Made by a program: the position numbers and the translations under genes
The notes under the pieces: generated by a model
Told to the model about the DNA's origin: nothing
The model's database searches: none
What the model saw: the letters and a program-made list of their open reading frames with translations, nothing else
Shown here: positions 41,549 through 51,042 of the stretch, piece by piece
Layout of the letters: every line of letters starts with the position of its first letter
Numbering within the stretch: position 1 is the first letter of the stretch
Assembly: GCA_017416915.1 (NCBI GenBank)
Contig: JAFQAN010000016.1
Location: forward strand, 1 to 64,000
Direction of reading: 5' to 3'
Length of the DNA: 64,000 nt
Source: Alistipes sp.
GTDB lineage: Bacteria; Bacteroidota; Bacteroidia; Bacteroidales; Rikenellaceae

Positions 41549-41578
41549 CAAAGATACAAAATCAATCTTTAACAACAA
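41549..41578 (-). promoter_or_regulatory. Promoter of the ABC-exporter cassette (TTG-N19-TATCTTTG)
   Basis: On the minus strand TTG (41576-41578) and TATCTTTG (41549-41556) are 19 nt apart. The ATG follows the -7 box after only 4 nt, so the transcript is predicted to be leaderless. The -7 box overlaps codons of the rejected upstream TTG start. Confidence 0.75.
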
Positions 41579-41583
41579 TAGAA

Positions 41584-44500
41584 TTACAGCTTTACAGTTA
41601 GAATCTCGCCCAACGACACATACCATACGTAGCCCTCTATGGTGTCGTAGCTCTCCATCCTTTGCATAAGCTCCATATATGCCTTTACCTGCTCGGTATG
41701 CTCCTTATCGATGACCTCCCCGAATTTGTAGTCCACGACAATCACACGCCTCTGGTCAATCATCACCCTGTCGGGGCGGCGTAACTCGCCGTTGTGGATA
41801 ATCTCCGACTCGCGTTTTACGTCCGACCACTTGTTGCTAAACCACTCTGCTACACGGCTATCTGCCATTGCCTCCTCGATTTGGCGGCGGATGTTGTCTG
41901 CCTCCACACTATCCACGATGCACCCCTTCTCCAAGCGCCTGATGGCGGCGTAGAGGTCTTCAAGGGTGGTGGCGCGCTCGAAGATGCTGTGTAGCTTGAT
42001 GCCTTTGTAGCGTGCCGCTGTACTCTTGTAAAGCTCCTCGTCGATGTAGCGTCTGCGTGGGTAGTATATCGCAGTCTCGGGCGTGAACGAGCTATATGTG
42101 TCGAGGATGACCTCCTTGACCCTCTCTTTGCTCCTCTTCTTTTGGTCGATGGTATGATGTTCGAGCTTTTTGCCGAAGCAGTACGTTGTCTTAGTCTCGT
42201 TCTCTGACGTGGTGGTGGTTATCCCCTCGCCACATACTACCTTCGCGGCGTTGGCAACGAGTTGATATACATCGCTAATGCCCTCAGGGTTCTTGGGTGG
42301 TGGCGGTGTGAAGAGGTATAACTCCTGTGAGGCACGTGTTACGGCGACATAGAGCATATTTATCATATCGACGTGGCTCATAACGTATTCGCGGTAGTAG
42401 TCGTGCTTAAATGCTGACTCCTTCATCGAGCTGCCAAAAGCCACGGGGAAGTCTCCAATCTCGGCAATCTCCTTTTCGCTATTGTCGGCTGTTGCCCAAA
42501 CAATGCTGGGTGTTTTGCCCCGCGATATAGCCTTCCACTTGCAGTAGGGGACGATGACTAATGGTCGCTCCAAGCCCTTTGCCTTGTGTATGGTGGTAAT
42601 CTCGATAGTGTTGTCGCTCATCTCGACTGTGAGGTTGGCTTCGTGTCCGCGATCATCCCACCAGCTGAGGTAGTTGGGTATGTCGGCGATGCGCGACGAC
42701 GAGAAGGCGATAACCTGCTCGTGCATAGCTTGTAGGTAGGCTATGCAGTCGGTACGCTCGTTCAGGTGGAAGCGTGTAACGATGCTCTCGAATGCCTCCA
42801 CGGGCGATAGGTGCGATACCTGACGTAGGAAGCTCTGCTCGTCGTTGTCGAACGTGTGGTCGAAGCTATATCCAAGATAACGGTTATAGATGCCTCGCTC
42901 GATGTCGTTTGCGGGGTTGATACACAGTCTCAAAACCGAGATGATAAACTCCGTGATGTCGTTGCCCTCGATTGTCAGCGAGTCCAGAGTGAGGATGTTG
43001 AAGCCTACCTCGCCTTGCGACGTGAACTTCTCGCGCTTGTAGCGGAAAAGCTCGTCGGCAATCTTGCGACCATCACGACCACTACGTGCCAAGATAAGGA
43101 TGTCGCTGTAACGGTAGCCTCGGGCAATAGCGTCCTCGATAACCTCTATAAAGGGGGGCGTCGTGCTGTTGTGTACGCACACCTCGGCATAGCCCGTAAA
43201 CTCGCTCTTCTTGCCTACTTTCTGTTTGTGCCCGTCGTATGCTAACCGAATAACGTCTTTAAGCTCGTCGTGAATTGCTTGGTTTATCTCGTTGTTTGAT
43301 AGTGCCGTGTCTATTGTGCTGTTGAGAAACTCGTTCTCGCGCTCCACAACCTCTTTGATGAGCATATTGTTGAACTTAACCACACTTTCGAGGCTTCGGT
43401 AGTTGTGCGTTAGGCTCTCTATCTGTGTGTCCTCCCTGCCCAGGTCGCGGTATGCAATATCTTTGAGCAGTCGCCAGTCGCCGCCTCGCCAACGGTATAT
43501 CGACTGCTTGACGTCGCCCACGATAAGTACCGATGTGTCCTCGTTCGATGCCATAGCATTTTTTAGCAGAGGCAACATATTGTTCCACTCACGCGTGGCG
43601 GTATCTTGGAACTCGTCAATCATATAGTGTTCGTAGCGGTTACCCACCTTCTCGTAGATGAATGGAGCGTTGCTATCGTTCACGAAGCCCGATAGTAGGT
43701 GTTTTGTGTCGCCCAGGAGCTTGGTATTCTCGGCGTTACATATTGCCACCACCTCCTCGTGGAGGTCGGCAAGAAGGGCATAGCTGCGATAGTTGCTTTT
43801 AAGCATCTTCGCAGTGTTTATGGTAGCTATGTTGCTGTCGTAGGTCTCGCACAGGCGCTGTGCATAGGGCTGCATCTGTTGTGCTGCACCCTTTACCGTA
43901 GCATCGGCAGAGGCAACATACCACGCTGTGGCATCCTTGGCGGCTTTGCGCAAAGTGTCGCTTGGGGCTTTTAGCTCGCCGTCGGCATATCTAAGTAGTG
44001 CAAATACGAAACTGCGTGAGCCTCCCTTAAACGCACTTGGCTGCAAGTTGTACTGCTCGATAATCTTCGTACACTGCTCTGCGCACTCCTTTATTGTCTC
44101 TTTTGCGCTATCGCTACGCTGAACAATCTCGGTAACTTTGCTCAACAGCTTGCTCTTGTCTTGCTTCATCTCGTCGATGCTTCGACCCTTGAATAGCTCC
44201 TTGCCTAAGGCCTGCAAGTCGCCACGCATATCCCATCTTGTGCCTTCGTCGAGTCGCTCTTGGGCAAACTCCAATAGCCACTTTTTTAGCTCCTCGTTCT
44301 CGGCTATGCGTTCGATAAGGGCATCGGCACCTCGTCCCAGCAGTGTGTCGGGGTTTAGCTCGATGTTGTAGTCCATATCGATATCCAGCTCTTTGAGAAA
44401 GGCTCGTATTATGCGCTGGTAGAAGCGGTCGATGGTAAGTACGCTAAATCGAGAGTAGTCGTGTAGAATATTCTTGCGGGCAAGCATCGCTCGCTGACGT

Positions 44501-44760
44501 ATGAGCTCTTCGCTGTAACCAAGCTCTGTTTGCAGCTGTTCGAGGTAGCTGCTCTTATCGCCTGATGCCAGAGCGTGAATATCTTTGAGTATTCGGCTCT
44601 TCATCTCCTCGGTAGCCTTGTTCGTAAAGGTTACGGCGAGTATTGCGCGATACAGCTCTGGGCGCGCAATAACATCCTTGATGTATTTGTATGCAAGCTG
44701 GTAGGTCTTACCCGAACCAGCACTTGCACTGAGTATTATTGCTCGCTTTTGCGTCTGCAT
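41584..44760 (-). CDS. addA: AddA-like helicase-nuclease (UvrD family)
   Basis: The 1058-residue subunit of an AddAB/RecBCD-type complex processes double-strand breaks for RecA loading. Walker A SASAGSGKTYQLAY (about 11-24), the DEFQDT motif (about 371-376), QSIYRWRGGDW and TIHKAKGLERPLVI give the SF1A helicase. The C-terminal PD-(D/E)XK nuclease shows VDYKFGEVIDKEHTEQV near 1020. The first codons overlap addB by 25 nt. The stop lies within the ABC-exporter promoter. Confidence 0.92.
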   Translation of the reverse strand: MQTQKRAIILSASAGSGKTYQLAYKYIKDVIARPELYRAILAVTFTNKATEEMKSRILKDIHALASGDKSSYLEQLQTELGYSEELIRQRAMLARKNILHDYSRFSVLTIDRFYQRIIRAFLKELDIDMDYNIELNPDTLLGRGADALIERIAENEELKKWLLEFAQERLDEGTRWDMRGDLQALGKELFKGRSIDEMKQDKSKLLSKVTEIVQRSDSAKETIKECAEQCTKIIEQYNLQPSAFKGGSRSFVFALLRYADGELKAPSDTLRKAAKDATAWYVASADATVKGAAQQMQPYAQRLCETYDSNIATINTAKMLKSNYRSYALLADLHEEVVAICNAENTKLLGDTKHLLSGFVNDSNAPFIYEKVGNRYEHYMIDEFQDTATREWNNMLPLLKNAMASNEDTSVLIVGDVKQSIYRWRGGDWRLLKDIAYRDLGREDTQIESLTHNYRSLESVVKFNNMLIKEVVERENEFLNSTIDTALSNNEINQAIHDELKDVIRLAYDGHKQKVGKKSEFTGYAEVCVHNSTTPPFIEVIEDAIARGYRYSDILILARSGRDGRKIADELFRYKREKFTSQGEVGFNILTLDSLTIEGNDITEFIISVLRLCINPANDIERGIYNRYLGYSFDHTFDNDEQSFLRQVSHLSPVEAFESIVTRFHLNERTDCIAYLQAMHEQVIAFSSSRIADIPNYLSWWDDRGHEANLTVEMSDNTIEITTIHKAKGLERPLVIVPYCKWKAISRGKTPSIVWATADNSEKEIAEIGDFPVAFGSSMKESAFKHDYYREYVMSHVDMINMLYVAVTRASQELYLFTPPPPKNPEGISDVYQLVANAAKVVCGEGITTTTSENETKTTYCFGKKLEHHTIDQKKRSKERVKEVILDTYSSFTPETAIYYPRRRYIDEELYKSTAARYKGIKLHSIFERATTLEDLYAAIRRLEKGCIVDSVEADNIRRQIEEAMADSRVAEWFSNKWSDVKRESEIIHNGELRRPDRVMIDQRRVIVVDYKFGEVIDKEHTEQVKAYMELMQRMESYDTIEGYVWYVSLGEILTVKL

Positions 44761-47609
44761 ATCTTATTATAATCACATAGGTTACAAATCTTCTTATCTT
44801 CATCGACCTGTCTGAACGGCGTGTCGTAGTCGAATAGCTCATCGAGACACGCCTCTAACTCGCTCTCGAACTCCTCTTTACACTCGCTAAAACGCTCCAA
44901 GTGGCTGTTGTTTAGCTTGTTGATGAGCTTCGGCGAGTAGCCGTCGGTAAGCATCTGTGAGGCAAAGTACAACGAGGGCAACGTGTCGCAGTTGCTCGTG
45001 CGATGAACTATGTCGGCATAGAGCATCGTCTGAAATATGTTTGATACACGCTCCTGGCTGTCGCCTTTGAATAGGTTGTTTATGCCGTTGAATACAAGGT
45101 GTGGCGTATTGCCGCTCTTGTAGTCGATGATTTGTCGTGTGCCGTCCGCAAGCAGGTCGATGCGGTCGGCACGTCCTGCGATATTTACCTTGCGACCATT
45201 TGCGATAGGGTAGCGACACTTTACGTCATTCTCCAAACAGTGGATGCTATACCCCTCTTTTTCTACGTCATACCGCATTATGCCGTTAAGGATGTACTTG
45301 ACGATGATGTCGCGTACGAGTAGCGTGTCGCCCGAGAACTCTGGCGAACGATCCTTGTCGGTCTTGTATATTACCTTGCAGATGTTTCGGTTTACCGCCT
45401 CCTCGACGGTGCTACGTTTGCGCAGTGTCTCAATTATACGTTGTGGATGTTGGCTACCTACGACCTTGTTCTTGACATATAGCTCCTCCATCGTCTCGTG
45501 CAGAATCAGACCGAACGTAAGAGCGTCTATCGTATCGTTGATGTCGTTTGTGCTACTTAGGTGGGCAATAGATGCGAAGTAGAACTTCATAGGACACTCA
45601 ACATATCGAAATAGCGATGTGGGCGAGAGCATCGACCTCTTGTCGTCTGCATTGAACGCCGCCTCGTCAAGGTAACGTTCGAGCATCTTACGCTCATATT
45701 CGCCCTTTTTTATCTCTATTGGCGGGTTCTCATTAAGGCTTAAATCGACACCCACGGAGTACTTCTCGACGGGATATTTCGACTCGTAGTCGAGTTGGTA
45801 GATGTAGCGACTACACTCGCCCGTACTCTTCTCGTCGGCCTTTGAACAGTAGAGCATCGTAACACTCTCGGAACGCTGCACAAGGCGATAGAAGTAGTAG
45901 GCGTACATCGCTTCGTGCTGCTCGGGTGTGGGTAGCTCGTAACCTGCGCGTAGGTTGTAGGGGATAAACGATGACTGCGAGCTGCGGTCGCCAGGGAACG
46001 TGGCGTCGGTCATTGAGAGGATGATAACATTCTTGAAGTCGATGTTTCGCGTCTCCAAGATACCCATTATCTGAATACCTTTCAAAGGCTCTCCCTCGTA
46101 GGGTATGGTTATCGTTTGCAGGTGCTTGCGTAGCAGCGATATGAATACCTTATTCGAGGTCTTAATATTGCACTTAGCAAGCGAACGTGTAGTCTTTGTA
46201 ACCTCTTCGAGGACGATGCGTATAAACTCGCTCTGTAACGGGTCTTTGCCCACGTCGGAGTCGGACAATAGCGACAGTGTTCGTTGTAGCTGCAACGATA
46301 GTGTCTGCCAATCGTCGGCTACGGTAAATATCGAGCCGAGAATCTCGTTTTTTGCCAGCGAGGAACCCTCGATAGATGGTATGCGGTCGCGTAGAACACG
46401 CTCTAATAGCTTGTTGGCTACCTCTTTGCAGCTATCGACGATGTAGGGGTGTGATAGTATGCCCGTAACATCGACGTGATAGAATATATCCTCCGTGTCG
46501 CGCCTATGACTATGTGTATGCAGGTCGATGATGCGCTCGATAAACGTATATGCTAACGTTGTCTTGATAGGGTAGCCCATCGTTACGTTTACCTGCTTAA
46601 TCTCCTCGGGGATGGAGTGCAGTAGTGGTATGAGCAGGCTCTCGTCGGTCAGCACAATTGCCGTGCGCTTGTCTCGCTCCTCGGCGGGAAGCTTACGTAG
46701 TATCTCGGCTACATACTTGCACTGAGCAATGTTCGATACGCAGCCTACCGACTTAAATCTCTTAGTCTTGCCGTAGAAGTTGTTGTGCGATATTGCGTCG
46801 TGGTCGGCGTAAGCCTGTAAGTTTTTGCGCAGAAATAGCCCCGCCTCGTGTTCGCTGTTGGCTACGTAGTAGTTGTCGTAGTCCCAGTAGAAGTCGGCAC
46901 CCTTGCTGCTGCGTTTTAGATAATCGAAGAGTATTCGCTCACTCTCGGAGAGGGCGTTGAAGCCCGCCACGATAAAGTGCTTGTCGATAAGCTCTATCTC
47001 TTCGCCGCGCTTGATGCGCTCGGCAGCCACACGATAGACCAACCCAGGATAGCCTATTCCGAGCGTTTCGAGTCGTTGGCGATACTCGGTGTAGATGGCG
47101 GGTAGTGTGCGCCATATCTTCAAAAACGCCTCTTTGTGCTTGGTGAGAGTCTCTTTGTCGGTTACGCTTGCCCAAAACGAACGTATGCAGCCTATGTGCG
47201 ACTCGTCAAGGTAGCTTAGGTCTGCCTCCAACTCTTTGAGGTCGTTGATGTTGCGTAGGATGCGGTTGGCATCGACCATATATTTGTCGATAAGGTCGAA
47301 GTCCGAGATGAGCATATCGCCCCAAAAGTAGAATTTATCAAACTCCTCCGAGGGGTGGTACTTTTTATATATCTTGAAAAGCTCGCTAAGAAGCACTATT
47401 CGCTCGCCGCAATCAATGCCCGATATTGTCTCCATTAGCTCATTGATAGAGGTCCACGTAGGTTGCCATGTGGGGCTATCGACCAAAGAGGTAAGCGCAT
47501 CGTTGAAAAATACCCTTGCTCTAAGCGATGGGAACATTATGGCCAATGACGATAGGTCGTTAGAGTAGCGCGATAGTAGGTCGGCTGCCAACTCTCTTTG
47601 AAAAGACAT
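44736..47609 (-). CDS. addB: AddB-like PD-(D/E)XK nuclease
   Basis: The ATG at 47609 gives 957 residues. A TTG three codons earlier is less likely. The N-terminal half is the inactive helicase-like region. The C-terminal half holds the nuclease motif IDYKSGN, and cysteines in YVECPMKF and ICNLCDYNKICRR, the pattern that binds a 4Fe-4S cluster in AddB. It partners with AddA downstream in recombinational repair. It starts 11 nt after the GIN-domain gene stop. Confidence 0.92.
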   Translation of the reverse strand: MSFQRELAADLLSRYSNDLSSLAIMFPSLRARVFFNDALTSLVDSPTWQPTWTSINELMETISGIDCGERIVLLSELFKIYKKYHPSEEFDKFYFWGDMLISDFDLIDKYMVDANRILRNINDLKELEADLSYLDESHIGCIRSFWASVTDKETLTKHKEAFLKIWRTLPAIYTEYRQRLETLGIGYPGLVYRVAAERIKRGEEIELIDKHFIVAGFNALSESERILFDYLKRSSKGADFYWDYDNYYVANSEHEAGLFLRKNLQAYADHDAISHNNFYGKTKRFKSVGCVSNIAQCKYVAEILRKLPAEERDKRTAIVLTDESLLIPLLHSIPEEIKQVNVTMGYPIKTTLAYTFIERIIDLHTHSHRRDTEDIFYHVDVTGILSHPYIVDSCKEVANKLLERVLRDRIPSIEGSSLAKNEILGSIFTVADDWQTLSLQLQRTLSLLSDSDVGKDPLQSEFIRIVLEEVTKTTRSLAKCNIKTSNKVFISLLRKHLQTITIPYEGEPLKGIQIMGILETRNIDFKNVIILSMTDATFPGDRSSQSSFIPYNLRAGYELPTPEQHEAMYAYYFYRLVQRSESVTMLYCSKADEKSTGECSRYIYQLDYESKYPVEKYSVGVDLSLNENPPIEIKKGEYERKMLERYLDEAAFNADDKRSMLSPTSLFRYVECPMKFYFASIAHLSSTNDINDTIDALTFGLILHETMEELYVKNKVVGSQHPQRIIETLRKRSTVEEAVNRNICKVIYKTDKDRSPEFSGDTLLVRDIIVKYILNGIMRYDVEKEGYSIHCLENDVKCRYPIANGRKVNIAGRADRIDLLADGTRQIIDYKSGNTPHLVFNGINNLFKGDSQERVSNIFQTMLYADIVHRTSNCDTLPSLYFASQMLTDGYSPKLINKLNNSHLERFSECKEEFESELEACLDELFDYDTPFRQVDEDKKICNLCDYNKICRRKSEQ

Positions 47610-47619
47610 ACGCAACAAT

Positions 47620-48351
47620 TTACTTGGTCATTGTAATCTCTCCTCCAAATACGGGAATTTCACGGCGTAAAATCTCGGGATAGGTGTTGTAATATATCTT
47701 GCCACCTGTGGCCGTCTTAGCCTCCAAACGCTGCGAAGCATTGACCTTTACGATGGCATTGTGTGCCGATGTAACCACCGTGGACATACTCTCCAAATCA
47801 AAGGCGTCGTACTCAGCACTCGCAATCTCTGCCGTCTGATAGAGCGCCTTGCCGCTCAGTACAACACGACACTTTCCAGTGATGTCTATCATCAGGTCCA
47901 TAACGTCGATGTTTGCCACAAACTTTGCGTCGCTCGAAATTCGTATGTCCAAGAGGGGTGATGATAGCGTCCCCTCCACCGAGGTATCCGCCTTAGATAT
48001 GGCGATGTCGCCCAGTTCGTTGAAATAGACCTCTACCTCGGTTATGCTCTCGCGTTTGAGGTCGTTGCGCTCACGAATTTTAAGCACACCGTTCTTGTCG
48101 GTCTCTGCCGTAAACTTCGAGGTGTAAACGCCCTTGGTATCGTAGATGATGTAGGGGGCGTCGTCCTTGCCAATCTTGATGAGTTTTAGCTTGATGGGAG
48201 CATCGACATCAATGGCGCTGAAACTCGTAGTCCACTGCTTAATTGGGTTGCTGTCGGCGATAGGCGTCGAAGCCTCGATAGTCGGAACATTTTGTGCGCA
48301 TACGTGCGCGATGCTCATAACGGCAAAAAGGGTGGCTATAAGGTGTCTCAT
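47620..48351 (-). CDS. Secreted GIN-domain (DUF2807) protein
   Basis: The 243-residue protein has a Sec signal (LIATLFAVMSIAHVCAQ) and a repetitive beta-helix-like body with the DUF2807 (GIN) pattern: FSAIDVDAPIKLKLI, AISKADTSVEGTLSSPLLDIRISSDAKFVANI and MDLMIDITGKCRVVLSG. The fold is a short right-handed beta-helix found in Bacteroidota surface or periplasmic proteins of unsettled role. It lies 11 nt upstream of addB. A 7-bp inverted repeat (TTAATAG...CTATTAA, 48364-48385) lies just before it. Confidence 0.8.
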   Translation of the reverse strand: MRHLIATLFAVMSIAHVCAQNVPTIEASTPIADSNPIKQWTTSFSAIDVDAPIKLKLIKIGKDDAPYIIYDTKGVYTSKFTAETDKNGVLKIRERNDLKRESITEVEVYFNELGDIAISKADTSVEGTLSSPLLDIRISSDAKFVANIDVMDLMIDITGKCRVVLSGKALYQTAEIASAEYDAFDLESMSTVVTSAHNAIVKVNASQRLEAKTATGGKIYYNTYPEILRREIPVFGGEITMTK

Positions 48352-48475
48352 ACTATACGATTGTTAATAGGTTTTAATCTATTAAAAAGCAAATCTCGCT
48401 TTCAAACCACTAAGTTATGAAATAAAAACGAATTAACCAAGTATTTGACGAATAAATTAGCGGTATATAGACCAA

Positions 48476-49039
48476 TTAGCCGATTTTTACAACAGAAAAG
48501 AGCGCCCCGCTACGTCGGGCTGCCTCAATGCCTACCTCCGAGTCCTCGAAAATGATGGTCTCGGCGGGCGTTACATTCTCTATCTGCATAGCTCGAAGGA
48601 AGCACTCGGGGTCGGGCTTTGCTGTGGTTACGTCGTCGCCCGTAAGGATGCCGTCAATACCCTCGTTTAAGTTCAAGTGTCGAATGACGTTGGCGATGTT
48701 ATCTCGATGCCCTGTCGATACTATCCATACCTTTACTCCACCCTTGCGCTGTGCCTGACACCACTCCCAAAGCGGTGTATTCAGCCTTACAGAGTCGAAG
48801 TAGTTGGGGTATAACTCAATCTTTCGGCGGCGAAGACGCGATATTGTCTCGGGGTCCTCGAAGCCGAGCATACGCATAAACTCCATACAACGAACGCCGA
48901 AATATTTTGATAGATACTCCTCTTCGCTAAGCGTAATTCCTACCTCGGATAGAGTCTTGATGTAGGCGGCAGCGTTGGCTTGTCGAGTGTCTGCCAAAGT
49001 GCCGTCGAAGTCGAGTATAATTAGCTTTAACTGAGCCAT
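48476..49039 (-). CDS. HAD-family phosphatase (beta-phosphoglucomutase/Gph-like)
   Basis: The ATG at 49039 gives 187 residues. The longer frame runs into the upstream gene. Motif I ILDFDGTLADT is at residues 6-16, with Asp nucleophile. A helical cap follows, then motif II WIVSTGH, motif III with a Lys in DDVTTAKPDPE, and motif IV EDSEVGIEAA. It should hydrolyse a small phosphate ester such as phosphoglycolate or a sugar phosphate. The actual substrate is not clear. It begins 1 nt after the M23 stop, so it is translationally linked. Confidence 0.88.
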   Translation of the reverse strand: MAQLKLIILDFDGTLADTRQANAAAYIKTLSEVGITLSEEEYLSKYFGVRCMEFMRMLGFEDPETISRLRRRKIELYPNYFDSVRLNTPLWEWCQAQRKGGVKVWIVSTGHRDNIANVIRHLNLNEGIDGILTGDDVTTAKPDPECFLRAMQIENVTPAETIIFEDSEVGIEAARRSGALFSVVKIG

Positions 49040-49040
49040 G

Positions 49041-49982
49041 TTAATCGAATGATTGCATGCTTGATAGCGCAATGTTTTTTATGCGGTGATACTCCTCGGG
49101 ATTCAGCTCCATAAAGAAGTAGTGTATCGGATCAACGCGCATATCGTTGAAGATAACTTCGTAGTGTAGGTGTGGTGCAAACGATAGACCAGAGTTGCCC
49201 GACATTGCTATAATGTCGCCACGCTTTACCACATCGCCAACCTTAACTCGTATGTCGAGTAGGTGGCTATACGATGTCTCGTAACCGTTGCCGTGGTCTA
49301 TTATTACGGCCTTGCCGTGCGAAGAGTTCTTCTCCGACAGCGACTTTATCCTACCGTCGGCAGTGGCAAATACGGCTGTACCCTCGGGTACAAGGTAATC
49401 GACGCCGTGGTGTTCGCGCATTGTGCGGTGGAATGGGTTGATGAGAGGCTTTTTGCCAGCAGCAAGAAGCGTCAGTTGTCGATTGTTCACGGGTTGTATC
49501 GAGGGTATATAGTCGAGCTGTACGTCGTTTGCCAACATCGTATAGCTAAGGTCGTCGCTCGAACGCTGCATTGTCTGTGCTATATCCTCTGCCCTCTTGC
49601 GGCGTGATGTGAGCTGCTGAGATAGCTCATAATTATTGGTCGATACCAACTCTTTGAGTAGCTCATATCGGCTGTTCGAGTAGTCCGAAGAGAGGTCGTA
49701 GGGATTCGACTCGAAGAGTTTGCGGAAGACATTTTCGTCGCGAGCAACTACATTATCCATTACAAGAGATAGAGAGTCGTAACGCTCTGATAATATGTCG
49801 TATTGCTCGCGCAGCTGGTCTGTCGAGTGGCGCAGCTCTCGCTCACGTGGCATATCGACCGTCAATGTTAGAATTATGTGCCAAGCCACAATCATACCGA
49901 CCCATACCAAGCCTTTGAGTAGGTGTGGTATGATGCGCTGTTTTAGCCTCTTTGGAGCTGATATGTTATCGTTGTGAGCCAT
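49041..49982 (-). CDS. Membrane-anchored M23 peptidase, paralogue 2
   Basis: The 313-residue protein has an N-terminal membrane helix (about 19-44), a coiled coil (about 45-140) and a C-terminal LytM/M23 domain (about 185-290) with zinc ligands in HHGVDY and HLHYEV. It should cut peptidoglycan peptides in the periplasm. The layout is like MepM/NlpD-type regulators. It lies 2 nt after the M23 paralogue at 49985-50932 and 1 nt before the HAD gene. Confidence 0.9.
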   Translation of the reverse strand: MAHNDNISAPKRLKQRIIPHLLKGLVWVGMIVAWHIILTLTVDMPRERELRHSTDQLREQYDILSERYDSLSLVMDNVVARDENVFRKLFESNPYDLSSDYSNSRYELLKELVSTNNYELSQQLTSRRKRAEDIAQTMQRSSDDLSYTMLANDVQLDYIPSIQPVNNRQLTLLAAGKKPLINPFHRTMREHHGVDYLVPEGTAVFATADGRIKSLSEKNSSHGKAVIIDHGNGYETSYSHLLDIRVKVGDVVKRGDIIAMSGNSGLSFAPHLHYEVIFNDMRVDPIHYFFMELNPEEYHRIKNIALSSMQSFD

Positions 49983-49984
49983 CG

Positions 49985-50932
49985 CTATTTCTCGGTCGAT
50001 TTTTCAAGTTGATTCATTAGGTCGATGTATGCCTCCTCGGACATATCTTTGTTGAAGTAGTGTATCGGGTTTACGGTGTTGTCGCGGTAGCGCACCTCGT
50101 AGTGTAGATGCGGACCCGATGATACGCCCGTATTGCCCACTTCGCCGATAACCTGACCGCGTGTTACACTGTCGCCCACCTGCACGTAGCGTTTCGAGAG
50201 GTGTGCATAGCGGCTTTTGTAGCCGAAGCCGTGGTTTACCTCGATTAGCTCTCCGTAGCCGTTTCGCCACTGAGACTGTGATATGACGCCGTTGCCCGAG
50301 GCATATACAGCAGTACCTATCGGCGCTGTGAGGTCGATACCCTCGTGCTTACGCCAGATGCCCAATGTGGGGTGCATACGCATACCGTAGAGGCTACTTA
50401 CGTGGCGCAGCTTTGTGCGGTCGATAGGCCATATTGCGGGGATGACTGTCGAGAATTCCTCCTTGTTCTCTGCCATCTGCTGCGTGGTGTCGAGCGAAAC
50501 TGACGCGTAGTAGATGTTGCGAGTAAGGCGGTCCATCTGTCGCCACGTATCGGTCATCAGTTCGCTGTATGTGTCGTTTTGCAGTGCTGCGTACTTCGAA
50601 TCGTTGTAGTCGGAGTATATCTGCGGCATTGCGATAGTATCGACACCGAGCAGTGGACGATAGACGTAGTGGTCGCGGTGCTTGATGTCGGCAATGGTGT
50701 TCTCTGCCAAAGCGATACGCTCTTGCAGAATTTGATACTCCTTTTCGATAGCTCGGTTTTCGCGTCGTATCTTTGCCATCTTGGGTGTGTCGTGCCAGAT
50801 GCCGACGACCATATTTCCGACGAGGGCAATGATGAGGGCAATGACAATCTTGGTCAATATGCGAGTACCTCTCGACCATCGCTTAGTCGAGTGATCTGTT
50901 GTTGCACCCTCTATTTTTGGCGTTATGCCCAT
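49985..50932 (-). CDS. Membrane-anchored M23 peptidase, paralogue 1
   Basis: The ATG at 50932 gives 315 residues. A TTG one codon earlier is rejected. It has one membrane helix (about 28-48), a coiled coil (about 55-85) and a LytM/M23 domain with HEGIDL and HLHYEV. It shares plan and length with the next gene, so the two are tandem duplicates. It has its own promoter, divergent from alaS. Both proteins likely remodel the wall around division or growth zones. Confidence 0.9.
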   Translation of the reverse strand: MGITPKIEGATTDHSTKRWSRGTRILTKIVIALIIALVGNMVVGIWHDTPKMAKIRRENRAIEKEYQILQERIALAENTIADIKHRDHYVYRPLLGVDTIAMPQIYSDYNDSKYAALQNDTYSELMTDTWRQMDRLTRNIYYASVSLDTTQQMAENKEEFSTVIPAIWPIDRTKLRHVSSLYGMRMHPTLGIWRKHEGIDLTAPIGTAVYASGNGVISQSQWRNGYGELIEVNHGFGYKSRYAHLSKRYVQVGDSVTRGQVIGEVGNTGVSSGPHLHYEVRYRDNTVNPIHYFNKDMSEEAYIDLMNQLEKSTEK

Positions 50933-50972
50933 CAATTGTAAATAAATTTATTAAAAAATCAATTTAACGCTA

Positions 50973-51003
50973 CAAATTTACAGTAAAATGTGTAATTTTG
51001 CAA
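50973..51003 (-). promoter_or_regulatory. Promoter of the M23 tandem (TTG-N20-TAAATTTG)
   Basis: On the minus strand TTG (51001-51003) and TAAATTTG (50973-50980) are 20 nt apart. The ATG is 40 nt downstream. Confidence 0.65.
50993..51000 (+). promoter_or_regulatory. alaS -7 box (TAATTTTG)
   Basis: TAATTTTG on the plus strand lies 42 nt before alaS and within the spacer of the opposing promoter. No -33 TTG is visible. Confidence 0.55.
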
Positions 51004-51042
51004 CCGCGTAATAAATATAGGAGTAAAATTAATTATTTAGAT

